This document shows positions 26,103 to 35,648 of a DNA stretch of 64,000 bases, piece by piece. Position 1 is the stretch's first letter, and each line of letters starts with the position of its first letter. This stretch comes from Saprospiraceae bacterium (GTDB lineage Bacteria > Bacteroidota > Bacteroidia > Chitinophagales > Saprospiraceae), in NCBI GenBank assembly GCA_020630955.1, contig JAHDIE010000001.1, positions 237,314 through 301,313 on the forward strand, written 5' to 3'. The notes under the pieces are model-generated. The model ran no database searches and was not told the origin of the DNA. It saw only the letters and a list, made by a program, of their open reading frames with translations. A program made the position numbers and the translations under genes.

Positions 26103-27326
26103 ATGGCAGGAGAAAAAATTACATTATCAAGAAGAAAAAAAATTCAAGTTCCTGATAATCCAATTATTCCGTTTATCGAAGGAGACGGAATTGGCCCCGA
26201 TATTTGGGCGGCTGCAGTACGTGTATTCGATGCAGCTGTTGAAAAATCATTTGAAGGCAAAAAGAAAATCCACTGGAAAGAAGTTTACGCTGGACAAAAA
26301 GCGAAAGATAAAACTGGAGAATGGTTGCCTCAAGATACCCTAGATACAATTCGTGAACATCTTGTTGCAATTAAGGGACCACTTACCACCCCTGTGGGTG
26401 GAGGTATAAGATCTCTAAATGTTGCATTAAGACAAAAACTGGATCTGTATTCATGTGTAAGACCTGTAAAATGGTATACAGGTGTCCCATCACCAGTAAA
26501 AAAACCAAAATTGGTTGACATGGTCATCTTCAGAGAAAATACTGAAGACATCTATGCCGGTATTGAGTATTTACACGGAACCGAAGAAAATGAAAAAGTA
26601 AAGGCATTTCTTCAAAATGAAATGGGTGTAAAAGGAATAAGATTTCCAGATACTGTCTCATTAGGTGTAAAACCAGTATCTTTAGAAGGTACAGAAAGAC
26701 TTGTAAGGGCAGCAATCAAATATGCGATTGATAATAAGCTTCCTTCTGTGACTTTGGTTCATAAAGGTAATATCATGAAATTTACAGAAGGTAAATTTAA
26801 AGAATGGGGCTATGATCTTGCCAAACGAGAATTTGGTGCACAAGATTTAGACGGTGGACCTTGGCAAGTTATCGATCAAAAAGGTAGACAGATCATTATT
26901 AAAGATGTTATCGCGGATGCCTTTTTGCAACAGATCTTGTTGAGACCAGCAGAATATAGTGTAATTGCAACTTTAAATCTAAATGGTGATTATATCTCAG
27001 ATGCATTAGCTGCCGCAGTTGGCGGTATTGGGATTGCACCAGGTGCAAATATTAATTATGAAAGTGGAATTGCAATCTTTGAAGCAACTCATGGAACTGC
27101 TCCAAAGTATGCTGGGCAAGATAAAGTAAATCCAAGTTCTGTTATTCTTTCGGGTGTTATGATGTTCCAATACATGGGATGGAAGAAAACTGGAAAATTA
27201 ATCGAAAAAGGATTGAAAGGAGCCATAAAGAAAAAGAGGGTAACCTATGATTTTGAAAGACTCATGAAAAATTCAACACTCTTAAAGTGCTCAGAATTTG
27301 CAGATGAAATCATAGCGAACATGTAA
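26103..27326 (+). CDS. icd: Isocitrate dehydrogenase (NADP+)
   Basis: A 407-residue TCA-cycle enzyme making 2-oxoglutarate. The nucleotide-site start [14 protein letters not shown], the substrate region around [20 protein letters not shown] (with Ser and Arg contacts), [18 protein letters not shown] and the family signature [20 protein letters not shown] are all present. Length and the EGDGIGPDI motif fit the bacterial NADP-dependent homodimer. It is monocistronic, with a consensus promoter at 26043 and a terminator at 27365. Confidence 0.96.
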   Translation: MAGEKITLSRRKKIQVPDNPIIPFIEGDGIGPDIWAAAVRVFDAAVEKSFEGKKKIHWKEVYAGQKAKDKTGEWLPQDTLDTIREHLVAIKGPLTTPVGGGIRSLNVALRQKLDLYSCVRPVKWYTGVPSPVKKPKLVDMVIFRENTEDIYAGIEYLHGTEENEKVKAFLQNEMGVKGIRFPDTVSLGVKPVSLEGTERLVRAAIKYAIDNKLPSVTLVHKGNIMKFTEGKFKEWGYDLAKREFGAQDLDGGPWQVIDQKGRQIIIKDVIADAFLQQILLRPAEYSVIATLNLNGDYISDALAAAVGGIGIAPGANINYESGIAIFEATHGTAPKYAGQDKVNPSSVILSGVMMFQYMGWKKTGKLIEKGLKGAIKKKRVTYDFERLMKNSTLLKCSEFADEIIANM

Positions 27327-27364
27327 AATATTCTCGTACCTACTAATTTACTTAGAGAATGTTG

Positions 27365-27400
27365 AGTCCTGACAACAAGTTGTCAGGACTTTTCTTTTTT
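27365..27400 (+). terminator. Rho-independent terminator of icd
   Basis: A 12-bp perfect stem AGTCCTGACAAC / GTTGTCAGGACT with a two-base spacer is followed by TTTCTTTTTT, 39 bases after the icd stop. Confidence 0.85.
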
Positions 27401-27580
27401 CAAAAAGTTTTTAGATATTCTCTATAAGTTCATCACTCCCTTTCGATGACTTATACTTAATAACCTACAATCAAGTGCCCAGTAAATTTATTCCCACACA
27501 TTTATACATTTAGTCAAACTTTACAAATTCAATTATATAATAAAAAATAACTAACTTAGGAAGTAACCAAAAGAACCAAT

Positions 27581-30500
27581 ATGAAAACTTCCAAGATTTC
27601 AATAATCTTTTGTCTGTGCTTTGCATTTATAATTGGCAATGCACAAAATTGCCTCGAATATGAAGAATTCGAAGGAGGTCCATGCAATTGTTGGCCAAAT
27701 GGATGGGATGGAATAACAGGAGCTGAAGAAATTTGTGAAATTGTAGATTTTGATGGTGTTCCTCCATGTTCAAGCAACGTAGAGGGTGAATCCCCGTCAG
27801 GTGGCAACGTTGTTGGTTTGCATGTTTTTCCTGGAATTACAGAAGGAATCACACAGACTTGGACTGGATTGACACCTAGCAGTGAATATATTTTTGTTAT
27901 TTGGTGGTTAAGCGTTGAGTGGCAATGTGGTGGAACTACTACTTCTTGTTGTGCAGATCTATCAATCATCGTAGACGGAGAAGAATTCGTATACGATGCA
28001 GTAGACGATTGGACCCTGGTCGAATTATGTATAGAAGCCATGTCAACTTCAATAGATATTACAGTTCAAGGAATCGCCAATAATACCAGTGGATACATTA
28101 TTTTAGATGATGCGGATTGTGCAGATGCAGAACAAGAATGCTGCGGTTTGTTTTTAGAGCTGCCTGATGATGATACTGTCTGTCCAAATACTCCCATTGA
28201 AATTATTGGATCATATACAGGAGCTAATGGACCTGTTAATTTTGAATGGACAAGTGAACCTGCGGATGGCATCAATTATTTGGATGATACAAATATTGAA
28301 AATCCGATTTTTGAATACCTCACTTCAGACAACAATTTCCCTGGAGCTACATACACTTTTACATTAACAGGAGAAGATGATATTTGTGATTCTCACAAAG
28401 AAATTGAAATCGAAGTCCTTGCATATTCAAACCTCAGTTTTGAGTTTGAAACCATGCCAATTTGTTCTGAAACTGAAGAATTTATTTTGCCAAGCTCATC
28501 ACTTGAAGGCATTCAAGGAAGCTGGGATGTAAATAGCTTTTTCCCTGTGGATCATCCAGGAGAACTATTAAGTTTTTTCTTCACCCCAGATGAAGGTGAG
28601 CTTGAATGTCCGAACACTTCCGAACATTTTGTAGAAGTACAAGAATATATTGTTCCGACTTTCGACTTTCCACTAGAGTATTGTAGAGCAGCACAAGATA
28701 TTATTGAATTACCTGAAACTTCATTGGAGGGAATTGAAGGATTTTGGAATTATTCAGAAATTGAGGTATCGCTTTTTACAGATGGCCTTATTGATTTAAT
28801 TTTTTCACCCTTTGAAGGCTTTTGTACAGAAATGCCTTTTATTGAAATCGAAATCTATTCTGGTGAAGAAGTAGAATTTGACCTGCCGCTCGAATATTGT
28901 TCTGAAAATAATACAATTTCTTTCCCAACAGTCTCATTAAATGGAACAGCAGGATTTTGGTCATACGACGAAATTGATCTTTCAAGTAATACTGGAGTTC
29001 AAACCAATATTTTTACAGCTGATTTTAATGGCTTTGATTGTTATACAGAATATGAATATGTGTTTGAAATCATTGATGAAATAATTCCAAACTTTAACCT
29101 TGAAACTCTACTTTGTAGTACCGACGATCCCCTTTACCTAGATAATACCTCAATTGAAGGATATCAAGGTTCGTGGAGTACTCCAATAATAAATCCTTCA
29201 AAAACTGATGGTTCAATTGGTTCAACTTGGTCACCCTCTTCAGGACAATCAGCATGTTTAATAGAAACTCATTATACCTTCAACATTGCGGAAGCCATAG
29301 TACCTGAATTTGATATTCCTCTTTTCCTTTGTGAATCAGATGATACTTTTACATTCCCATTAGTAAGTAATAATGACATTGATGGTACCTGGACAAGCCT
29401 TTTTGTGGACCCAAGCTCAACCAACAACTCTTCTTTTGTTTCAACATTCATTCCGAACGAAAATTTTTGTGCAGAAGAGTTTACGGTAAACATCGAGATT
29501 TTTGAATCTCTAAATCCTGAATTTAATCTCCCAACTGAGATTTGCAAATTGGATCCACCATTTTTGCTTCCTACAAATTCTATTAATGGTCTAAGTGGAG
29601 TATGGAATGTTAATGAAATAGATCCGGCAATCGCGGTGGGTGCCAGTCTGTCTGCAACCTTTACTCCTGATAATGAATGTCAAAATACCTATGAATATGT
29701 TGTTTCCATTATAAACCCAATCACACCAAATTTTAACATACCAAATTATTTCTGTGAACATAGTGAAGATTATATGCTTCCGCCCATTTCATTAGATAAT
29801 ATATCTGGAAATTGGGATCCTGAAACAATTAATATTGATGACAATCTTGGAAGTAATGTGCAGATCGAGTTTACGCCAGAAGATTCAGGATGCTTTGAAA
29901 AAGTAAGTTTCGAAATATTTATTAATAAAGATGAGGATTTAAATTTTGAAATAATTGATCCAAGCAACTGTCAAAATCCAGATGGCGAAATTGAGATCAG
30001 CGGAGACACTAATGACCTAGAATATTCAATTGATAATGAATCCAATTGGCAAAGCAGTCCAATCTTTTCAAATCTAGCTGCGGGGAGTTATACCATAATT
30101 GTTAGACCAATATTATATCCGTTGTGTATTTCAGAATTCCAAGTTTCACTCAATAGTATCGATGCTCCCTTATTAGAAAATATTATGGTAAACAACATTG
30201 ATAACTGTGAAATTAACAATGGTTCTATATTGATCATTGCAGAAGGTGAAAATCTAGAATATTCTATTGATGATGGTTTGACATGGCAAAATGATCCCCT
30301 ATTTTCTGATCTCAACAATGGCATATATCAAATTGGGATTAGAGAGATTGGATCCTTTGACTGTACGATAGAGGGCATGGTCGAAGTTCAAGCCTTTCCA
30401 GAAACCATTATAGATTTTATTTCTGCTACCAATGTAACGGATTGTGAATCAAGTGATGGCAGTATTTTTATCAGTGGTTCAGGTCAGAATCTTGAATATT

Positions 30501-32119
30501 CTATTGATGCTGGTCTTACATGGACCAGCAATAATATTTTTAATAACCTTCCATTTGGTGAATATGAAATTCAAGTCAGATCCTCAGAAGCAGAAAATTG
30601 CTTTGCAGAAGAAATGGTCACATTAGAAGCACCAGAATCAGTAACACTTATCCATGTTGATCCTATACACACCAATGATTGTGAGCCCGCTATTGGAAAC
30701 ATATCTATTGAAGCGATAGGTTCAAATCTTGAATATTCAATAGACAATGGAAATAATTGGCAAACCGAGCCAAGTTTTTCAAATTTAATGGCGGGAGATT
30801 TTATTGTAATGGTAAGAAATAGTGAATCCATAGGTTGTCATGATCAAATCGAGGTAACAATAATTCAATTAGGCTCCAATCTTGAAATGCCAACATTCAT
30901 AGTTCAACATGTCAGTGAATGTAATTTAGCAGATGGCTCGATTGAAATTAATAGCTTGGACCTGGATATTGAGTACAGTATTGATGGTGGATTAAGTTGG
31001 GCGTCTTCGAACATTTTTAACAATCTATCCGCAGGAGAATATCAAGTACTTATTCGGAAGACCAACGCACCTGACTGTTTAGGAGAAACTTATGTACAAA
31101 TCCAGGATGCCGAATGTCCTTGTAATGATCTCCAAATCATTTATGAAATCGAAGAAGGAAGTTGTTTTAATGATGGACTAGCTTCCATTGATGTTCTATC
31201 AGTTTTAGGAATGGCTGAGGAAGATTATGAAATACTTTGGAGCGATGGATCTTCGGATCACTTGATTATGGATTTACTAGCTGGATGGCAAAGCTTCGAA
31301 ATACTGTACGATGATAATTGTGTTTGGTTGGATTCCATTTACATTGATGAATACCTTACCTTATCTGTTAACCTTAATGTTACAGATGAAAGCTGCCCGA
31401 ATGCAAATGATGGAATCATTGATTTTTCAGTTGAAGGTGGACAAGAACCTTATGACATTATAATCAATGGAGAAAATATATTGAATCAAGGTCTGATTAA
31501 TGATTTGTCTCCAGGTCAATATTCTCTAGTTGTCCAAGATGCCAATGATTGCTTGATATCTATTGAAACATCAATTCTTGAAGGACAAGAATTGCAGCAT
31601 AGTTTCCCAAGCTTAATAAGTACCCAATTTGGGGAATTAATTGAAATCAATCCAGGTATTGAATTGAGCGATGATGACAGCTATGAATGGTTAGAAAATC
31701 CTTTGATACAAAATCCAGATTCTCTAATTATAAAGGTTCTGGCAATCGAATCATCAGAATTTGTACTAACGATATCGCAAGAAGCTTGCCTATTTACCTT
31801 GAGTGTTTTTGTCGAGATCTCTGATCTTAGTATTTATGTTCCCAATGTATTTAGTCCAAATGCAGACGGCTCGAATGATATATTTTATCCGCAATCATTT
31901 GTAGGATCAGAATATCAAATTAACAATATGTCAATATTTGATAGATGGGGAAATCTTGTTTTCCAAAATTCAAATTTTGGATTGAATCAATCTGAACAAG
32001 GCTGGGATGGTTCTTTTAATGGAGAACTTGTAAATCCTGGAGTCTATACCTACATGATTGAATATTTGGTGGAAAAGGAGAAAAAACAATTAATAGGAAC
32101 TGTTTCTATCATTTATTAA
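27581..32119 (+). CDS. Giant repetitive surface adhesin with gliding-type (type B) T9SS sorting domain
   Basis: A 1512-residue secreted acidic protein. Signal peptide 1-21 (FCLCFAFIIGNA). An N-terminal Cys-rich lectin-like or jelly-roll region covers about 22-190. It continues with an Ig-like stretch, seven repeats of about 72 residues (287-787), five repeats of about 76 residues (788-1176), and two SprB-like modules. The type B 'gliding motility-associated' sorting domain starts near 1417 (IYVPNVFSPNADGSNDIF, then FDRWGNLVFQ and GWDGSFNG). It is very low in Lys and Arg and rich in Asp, Glu and Asn, which suggests calcium binding and a cell-surface adhesive or gliding role as for SprB. The upstream region holds a near-consensus TACATTTA but no clear -33. 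Confidence 0.88.
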   Translation: MKTSKISIIFCLCFAFIIGNAQNCLEYEEFEGGPCNCWPNGWDGITGAEEICEIVDFDGVPPCSSNVEGESPSGGNVVGLHVFPGITEGITQTWTGLTPSSEYIFVIWWLSVEWQCGGTTTSCCADLSIIVDGEEFVYDAVDDWTLVELCIEAMSTSIDITVQGIANNTSGYIILDDADCADAEQECCGLFLELPDDDTVCPNTPIEIIGSYTGANGPVNFEWTSEPADGINYLDDTNIENPIFEYLTSDNNFPGATYTFTLTGEDDICDSHKEIEIEVLAYSNLSFEFETMPICSETEEFILPSSSLEGIQGSWDVNSFFPVDHPGELLSFFFTPDEGELECPNTSEHFVEVQEYIVPTFDFPLEYCRAAQDIIELPETSLEGIEGFWNYSEIEVSLFTDGLIDLIFSPFEGFCTEMPFIEIEIYSGEEVEFDLPLEYCSENNTISFPTVSLNGTAGFWSYDEIDLSSNTGVQTNIFTADFNGFDCYTEYEYVFEIIDEIIPNFNLETLLCSTDDPLYLDNTSIEGYQGSWSTPIINPSKTDGSIGSTWSPSSGQSACLIETHYTFNIAEAIVPEFDIPLFLCESDDTFTFPLVSNNDIDGTWTSLFVDPSSTNNSSFVSTFIPNENFCAEEFTVNIEIFESLNPEFNLPTEICKLDPPFLLPTNSINGLSGVWNVNEIDPAIAVGASLSATFTPDNECQNTYEYVVSIINPITPNFNIPNYFCEHSEDYMLPPISLDNISGNWDPETINIDDNLGSNVQIEFTPEDSGCFEKVSFEIFINKDEDLNFEIIDPSNCQNPDGEIEISGDTNDLEYSIDNESNWQSSPIFSNLAAGSYTIIVRPILYPLCISEFQVSLNSIDAPLLENIMVNNIDNCEINNGSILIIAEGENLEYSIDDGLTWQNDPLFSDLNNGIYQIGIREIGSFDCTIEGMVEVQAFPETIIDFISATNVTDCESSDGSIFISGSGQNLEYSIDAGLTWTSNNIFNNLPFGEYEIQVRSSEAENCFAEEMVTLEAPESVTLIHVDPIHTNDCEPAIGNISIEAIGSNLEYSIDNGNNWQTEPSFSNLMAGDFIVMVRNSESIGCHDQIEVTIIQLGSNLEMPTFIVQHVSECNLADGSIEINSLDLDIEYSIDGGLSWASSNIFNNLSAGEYQVLIRKTNAPDCLGETYVQIQDAECPCNDLQIIYEIEEGSCFNDGLASIDVLSVLGMAEEDYEILWSDGSSDHLIMDLLAGWQSFEILYDDNCVWLDSIYIDEYLTLSVNLNVTDESCPNANDGIIDFSVEGGQEPYDIIINGENILNQGLINDLSPGQYSLVVQDANDCLISIETSILEGQELQHSFPSLISTQFGELIEINPGIELSDDDSYEWLENPLIQNPDSLIIKVLAIESSEFVLTISQEACLFTLSVFVEISDLSIYVPNVFSPNADGSNDIFYPQSFVGSEYQINNMSIFDRWGNLVFQNSNFGLNQSEQGWDGSFNGELVNPGVYTYMIEYLVEKEKKQLIGTVSIIY
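28439..29943 (+). repeat. Seven diverged ~72-residue protein repeats (family A) in the adhesin
   Basis: Each unit starts F-(D/N)-(L/I/F)-P-x(3)-C, then (F/L)-x-L-P-x-x-S-(L/I)-x-(G/N)-(I/L)-x-G-x-W and a Cys near its end. Unit starts recur at FEFETMPIC, FDFPLEYC, FDLPLEYC, FNLETLLC, FDIPLFLC, FNLPTEIC and FNIPNYFC. The DNA copies are diverged, so this is not a recent expansion. Confidence 0.8.
29944..31109 (+). repeat. Five diverged ~76-residue protein repeats (family B) in the adhesin
   Basis: The core of each unit is N/D-C-x(6)-G-S-I...(N)LEYSID-(N/D)-G-x-x-W-Q/T...F-(S/N)-(N/D)-L-x-x-G-x-(Y/F)-x-(I/V)-x-(V/I)-R. Cores occur at DLEYSIDNES, NLEYSIDDGL, NLEYSIDAGL, NLEYSIDNGN and DIEYSIDGGL. 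They resemble SprB-type repeats of gliding adhesins. Confidence 0.8.
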
Positions 32120-32202
32120 TTAATCGAAATTCATTTTATTATCAATTATAATATCACTCTAGGTAAATGTCATTTGTTGTCCAATAAATAATGAATGAGT
32201 GA

Positions 32203-32221
32203 TCGTGTAGTGTTCGTGTAG
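32203..32221. promoter_or_regulatory. Direct repeat TCGTGTAG with an 11-bp period
   Basis: TCGTGTAG occurs at 32203-32210 and 32214-32221, separated by TGT, so the copies lie on the same face of the helix. It sits about 80 bases upstream of the small secreted protein gene. This could be a site for a dimeric regulator that binds direct repeats, such as a LytTR-type protein. Confidence 0.3.
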
Positions 32222-32302
32222 AATGACATATAATCGCTGTAGTGGTTACCAAATGGGGAAAATCGAACTAAAAATGGTCTTCAAAATAGAAACCTCAAGG
32301 AT

Positions 32303-32677
32303 ATGAAAAATCTATTTCTCACTTTCATTTTTGCATTTAGCCTTTCAAACATAGTCTCCGCTTCCAATATTGGCGATGATAAATTATCTCTAATAAAAAA
32401 TGAGAAAGTAGAATTTACACTTTCTGATGCTTCACAAAAATCATTTATTCTTTTTTCTGGGATCAATATTGATCTTGAAGCTCTCCAGTTCGTTTTTAAC
32501 GATAAAGTTTCAATGATCCAAGTTTTTAATGATCATGGTGAATTGGACATGATTGTACCAATTGGTTCAGAAAAAGTAGACCTTGGTCTAAGTTTGTTCC
32601 AAAATGGTATTTACAAACTGGGATTTATGGTAGATGGATTAGAAGAGATCCAATATTCAACATTAAAAATTAAATAA
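32303..32677 (+). CDS. Small secreted protein resembling a stand-alone T9SS sorting domain
   Basis: A 124-residue protein with a signal peptide (MKNLFLTFIFAFSLSNIVSA). I cannot assign it to a family. The last 50 residues (MIQVFNDHGELDMIVPIG, then LFQNGIYKLGFMVDGLE) follow the beta-strand pattern of a type A T9SS sorting domain: a strand, a turn with (D/N)-x-x-G, a hydrophobic strand, L-x-x-G-I-Y. The preceding part is a short beta-rich segment. It may be a minimal T9SS cargo or a small periplasmic beta protein. It has its own promoter region after the adhesin and a terminator at 32703. Confidence 0.6.
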   Translation: MKNLFLTFIFAFSLSNIVSASNIGDDKLSLIKNEKVEFTLSDASQKSFILFSGINIDLEALQFVFNDKVSMIQVFNDHGELDMIVPIGSEKVDLGLSLFQNGIYKLGFMVDGLEEIQYSTLKIK

Positions 32678-32702
32678 GATCAAATAATAGAACACCACTC
32701 AT

Positions 32703-32733
32703 TGGCCTTTACTTAAGTAAGGGCCATTTTTTT
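32703..32733 (+). terminator. Rho-independent terminator
   Basis: The stem TGGCCTTTAC / GTAAGGGCCA has one G-T pair and a TTAA loop, and is followed by seven T. It lies 26 bases after the small secreted protein gene and abuts the stop of the convergent iscA-type gene. Confidence 0.8.
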
Positions 32734-33081
32734 CTAAGCTGAAAAAGATGTTCCACAACCACAAGTTTCATTGGCATTTGGATTCGAAAAGGTAAATCCC
32801 CTATTGTTAAGGCCTTCAGCCCAATCAATCTCCATACCTAACAAATAGATCCCGTGAGCTTCCTCCATAAATACTTGTAAATCATTTATTTCGAAGACCT
32901 TATCATTGTCCTTTTTTTCATCGAATCCCAGAATATATGAAAATCCTGAACATCCTCCGCCTTTCACACCTACTCTGAGGCCATAATTGGCAGGCACTTC
33001 CTTCTCCCCCATAATTCTTTTTAGCTGAACCATTGCTGATTCGGTAATAATTATTGGGCTACTTGTTTTTACTTCTGACAT
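32734..33081 (-). CDS. Iron-sulfur cluster assembly/insertion protein (HesB/IscA/ErpA family)
   Basis: A 115-residue A-type carrier that passes Fe-S clusters to target enzymes. The three conserved cysteines are Cys44 (KGGGCSGFSY), Cys107 and Cys109 (NANETCGCG). The N-terminus IIITESAMVQLKRIM and the central EEAHGIYLLGMEIDW are typical. The length fits exactly. No other isc or suf genes are next to it. It is divergent from the anchored 176-residue protein gene over 88 bases. Whether it is the IscA, SufA or ErpA orthologue cannot be decided from this region. Confidence 0.95.
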   Translation of the reverse strand: MSEVKTSSPIIITESAMVQLKRIMGEKEVPANYGLRVGVKGGGCSGFSYILGFDEKKDNDKVFEINDLQVFMEEAHGIYLLGMEIDWAEGLNNRGFTFSNPNANETCGCGTSFSA

Positions 33082-33169
33082 AATAAAAATTAACTTGATA
33101 GAATTAACACAAATTAGTCTCCTTTAGTTTCGAAAAACTTAACTTCGAAGCTCAGAATTTAATACAAAT

Positions 33170-33700
33170 ATGACTCAGTTTTTTGAAATATTGAAATACA
33201 TTTTGCCTGCATTGGTAGTTTTTATTACTGTTTACTATACAATGAAGCAATATTTAAACTCTCAATACAATCTGCAATATCTTAGAAATCAGAATAAAAA
33301 TGCCAAACATAATATACCAATAAAGCTTCAAGCTTATGAAAGGTTATTACTATTGATGGAACGAATCAGGATTACCAATCTTGTTTTTAGGCTAAGAAGC
33401 ACAGATATGAATGTGAAAGAATTAACCGCGAGTCTCCTAATTAGCATACAAAAAGAGTTTGAACACAACCAAGCTCAGCAATTATATGTTTCAAATGATC
33501 TTTGGAACATTATCAAATTAGCCAAAGACAATATACAGAGCATCATTTCTGAAACTTCCTCTAAATTTCAGGATTCGGAGAATTGCACCAATATGGCCAA
33601 TACTTTGATGGTTATTGAAAAAAATCAGAATAAATCTTCTGTGGATGTCGCAATTGAGGCTATAAAAAAAGAAGCTCAAACCATCTTGAAAACACCTTAA
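33170..33700 (+). CDS. Membrane-anchored protein of a conserved Bacteroidota family
   Basis: A 176-residue protein with one N-terminal transmembrane helix (ILPALVVFITVYYTM) and a long helical cytoplasmic part containing LQAYERLLLLMERI. I recall this type as a conserved uncharacterised family in Bacteroidota, but I am not sure of the DUF number. Eight bases separate it from the nucleotidase C-terminal lipoprotein gene, so it heads a three-gene operon. Function unknown. Confidence 0.75.
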   Translation: MTQFFEILKYILPALVVFITVYYTMKQYLNSQYNLQYLRNQNKNAKHNIPIKLQAYERLLLLMERIRITNLVFRLRSTDMNVKELTASLLISIQKEFEHNQAQQLYVSNDLWNIIKLAKDNIQSIISETSSKFQDSENCTNMANTLMVIEKNQNKSSVDVAIEAIKKEAQTILKTP

Positions 33701-33708
33701 GTATATTT

Positions 33709-34461
33709 ATGACCAGCAAGTTAATTCATTTAATTTCTTGTCTTGCAATCTTGTTATTTTTGGGTTGCAAGGTCCAACATCTTGCCAATGTTAGCACTCA
33801 ATATATTGACCTCAATCATGAGGAGGCTAGCAATCAAGAAATTGAAAATTTAATTTCACCTTACAGAAAAGAACTCAACAAGGAAATGAATACCATAGTG
33901 GGTACTATTTCTGAAGATTTAATTAAGGCTAGGCCAAACTCTAATCTTGGAAATTGGTTTTCTGATTTGCTAGAAGAAGCAGCAAAAGAGGTTTTTAAAG
34001 ATTCTAAGATTGATTTTACGATACACAACTATGGAGGGCTTAGACTTAGTTCAATAGCAGCAGGTGAAATTAATAAAGGAACAATCTTTGAATTGATGCC
34101 CTTTGACAATACTTTGGTAAATGTTGAATTAGACAAAGCGACTGTTCAACAATTATTGGACAAAATAGCCGATTATGGAGGATGGCCTATTAGTAAGTCG
34201 CTCGAATTTAGAATTCAAGACTCAGTTGCGGTCGACATCCTGATAAATAATAAACCTCTAGAAGACCGGATTTACTATGTGGCAATGCCCGATTATGTTG
34301 CGAATGGAGGCAATAGCTGTTATTTTCTAAAAGATGCTAAAAGAGAAAATAGTGGAGTGTATATTAGACACGTTATAATCGACAAACTGCTTGCTCTTAA
34401 GGATAAAGGTCAAGATTCTTACATCGATCCAAAAGCAAGAATTAAATCCACTGAACAATGA
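33709..34461 (+). CDS. 5'-nucleotidase C-terminal domain lipoprotein (UshA-type half)
   Basis: A 250-residue protein carrying only the substrate-binding C-terminal domain of UshA-type 5'-nucleotidases. Lipobox LFLGC gives Cys20. Domain marks are NLGNWFSDLL (the family NxxAD-like start, here altered), FTIHNYGGLRLSSIAAGEIN (RxG-like), FELMPFDNTLVNVEL and MPDYVANGGN. The metal-binding half is encoded by the next gene, which overlaps by 4 bases (ATGA). The natural domain order is thus reversed on the chromosome. Both products have their own export signals, so they presumably assemble in the periplasm or on the outer membrane. Confidence 0.88.
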   Translation: MTSKLIHLISCLAILLFLGCKVQHLANVSTQYIDLNHEEASNQEIENLISPYRKELNKEMNTIVGTISEDLIKARPNSNLGNWFSDLLEEAAKEVFKDSKIDFTIHNYGGLRLSSIAAGEINKGTIFELMPFDNTLVNVELDKATVQQLLDKIADYGGWPISKSLEFRIQDSVAVDILINNKPLEDRIYYVAMPDYVANGGNSCYFLKDAKRENSGVYIRHVIIDKLLALKDKGQDSYIDPKARIKSTEQ

Positions 34462-35369
34462 ATAGGAGATCTTTTCTAAAAAATACAACCGCATCTGGAA
34501 TAGCATTTATATCTCCGATTCCTAAGGCTATGCTTTTTGCTGAGAATATTACCAAACTTACCATACTTCATACCAATGATGTGCATAGTAGAGTTGATCC
34601 TTTTCCTGATGATGGTAGTAGAAATGCTGGGAGAGGTGGAGCCGCTAGAAGAGCTTCAATCATAGAAAGAGTTCGAGCTCAAGAAGATCATGTTATTCTG
34701 CTTGATAGTGGAGATATTTTCCAGGGTACACCTTATTTTAACTTTTTTGGAGGGGAAATTGAGATCAAGCTCATGCAAAAGATGAAATATGATGCTTCGA
34801 CCATAGGTAATCATGATTTTGACAACGGAATTGATGCCTTAGTAAAGCAAATGCAGACTACAGATTTCCCGATGCTCAATTGTAACTATAATTATGCTGA
34901 TAATGCCCTTTCTACGATCACACAAGAATATAAAATAATTAAAAAGGGTGATGTAAAGATTGGTATCCTAGGTGTCGGAATCAAATTAGATGGTTTGGTT
35001 CCCAAGAAATTAAGCGGCAATACCAGATATAATGACCCAATACCCAATGCGCAAAGGATAGCCAACCACCTTAAAAACGAAATGGATTGTGATTTGGTAA
35101 TTTGTTTATCACATTTAGGGTATAAATACAAAGGTGATTACATTTCGGATGTCAAATTAGCATCTAGTACTGAAAATATAGATATCATACTTGGTGGTCA
35201 TACGCATACCTTCATGAAAAATCCTGATGTTCAAAAAAATATAAAAGGAGAACCAGTCATCATTAACCAAGTTGGATGGGCAGGATTAATGATGGGTAGA
35301 ATTGATTTGAAATTTGAAAAAAATCGAAAGAATAAATGCTTAAGCTGCGAAAACTTATTTGTAGAATAA
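34458..35369 (+). CDS. 5'-nucleotidase metallophosphatase domain protein with Tat signal (UshA-type half)
   Basis: A 303-residue calcineurin-like phosphoesterase corresponding to the N-terminal half of UshA. A Tat-type signal is visible (MNRRSFLKNTTASG). Di-metal ligands are in LHTNDVHSR, LLDSGDIFQG, IGNHDFDNG, LSHLGYK and GGHTHTF, all intact. The start overlaps the stop of the C-terminal-domain lipoprotein gene. Together they would hydrolyse extracellular nucleotides to nucleosides for uptake. The C-terminus KNRKNKCLSCENLFVE ends without the usual linker. Confidence 0.92.
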   Translation: MNRRSFLKNTTASGIAFISPIPKAMLFAENITKLTILHTNDVHSRVDPFPDDGSRNAGRGGAARRASIIERVRAQEDHVILLDSGDIFQGTPYFNFFGGEIEIKLMQKMKYDASTIGNHDFDNGIDALVKQMQTTDFPMLNCNYNYADNALSTITQEYKIIKKGDVKIGILGVGIKLDGLVPKKLSGNTRYNDPIPNAQRIANHLKNEMDCDLVICLSHLGYKYKGDYISDVKLASSTENIDIILGGHTHTFMKNPDVQKNIKGEPVIINQVGWAGLMMGRIDLKFEKNRKNKCLSCENLFVE

Positions 35370-35648
35370 AAAAAAATTCATCCAAATAAATGGATAAAAA
35401 AACAGCCTGATTTCGTAAAAAATTGTTTCTGATACAATTACATAGATTATATTTTATCATATATCAAATCAAAAAATTAAAGCCATTTTCACCTATTGGA
35501 AAACTTGTGTAAAGTCTTCTGATTCCCAAGTATTTTCGGTAAACTTGTAGACCCGTTGCAGGGATACAGATAATGACCGTCTTGCTATACGACGTTCTTA
35601 TTACCAGAAACCGAGACCAACTATTTAAGAACCTAACAAATTGAGTTA

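Noticed and set aside
33709..35369. Frameshifted or truncated UshA
   Set aside because: The two ORFs carry separate export signals and overlap by the usual ATGA, and the domain order is reversed, so this is two genes and not a broken one.
35370..35648. Possible replication origin upstream of dnaA
   Set aside because: I searched the 279 bases for TTATCCACA-type DnaA boxes in either orientation and saw none clustered. An inverted CGTC/GACG pair near 35578-35593 is too weak to support an origin.
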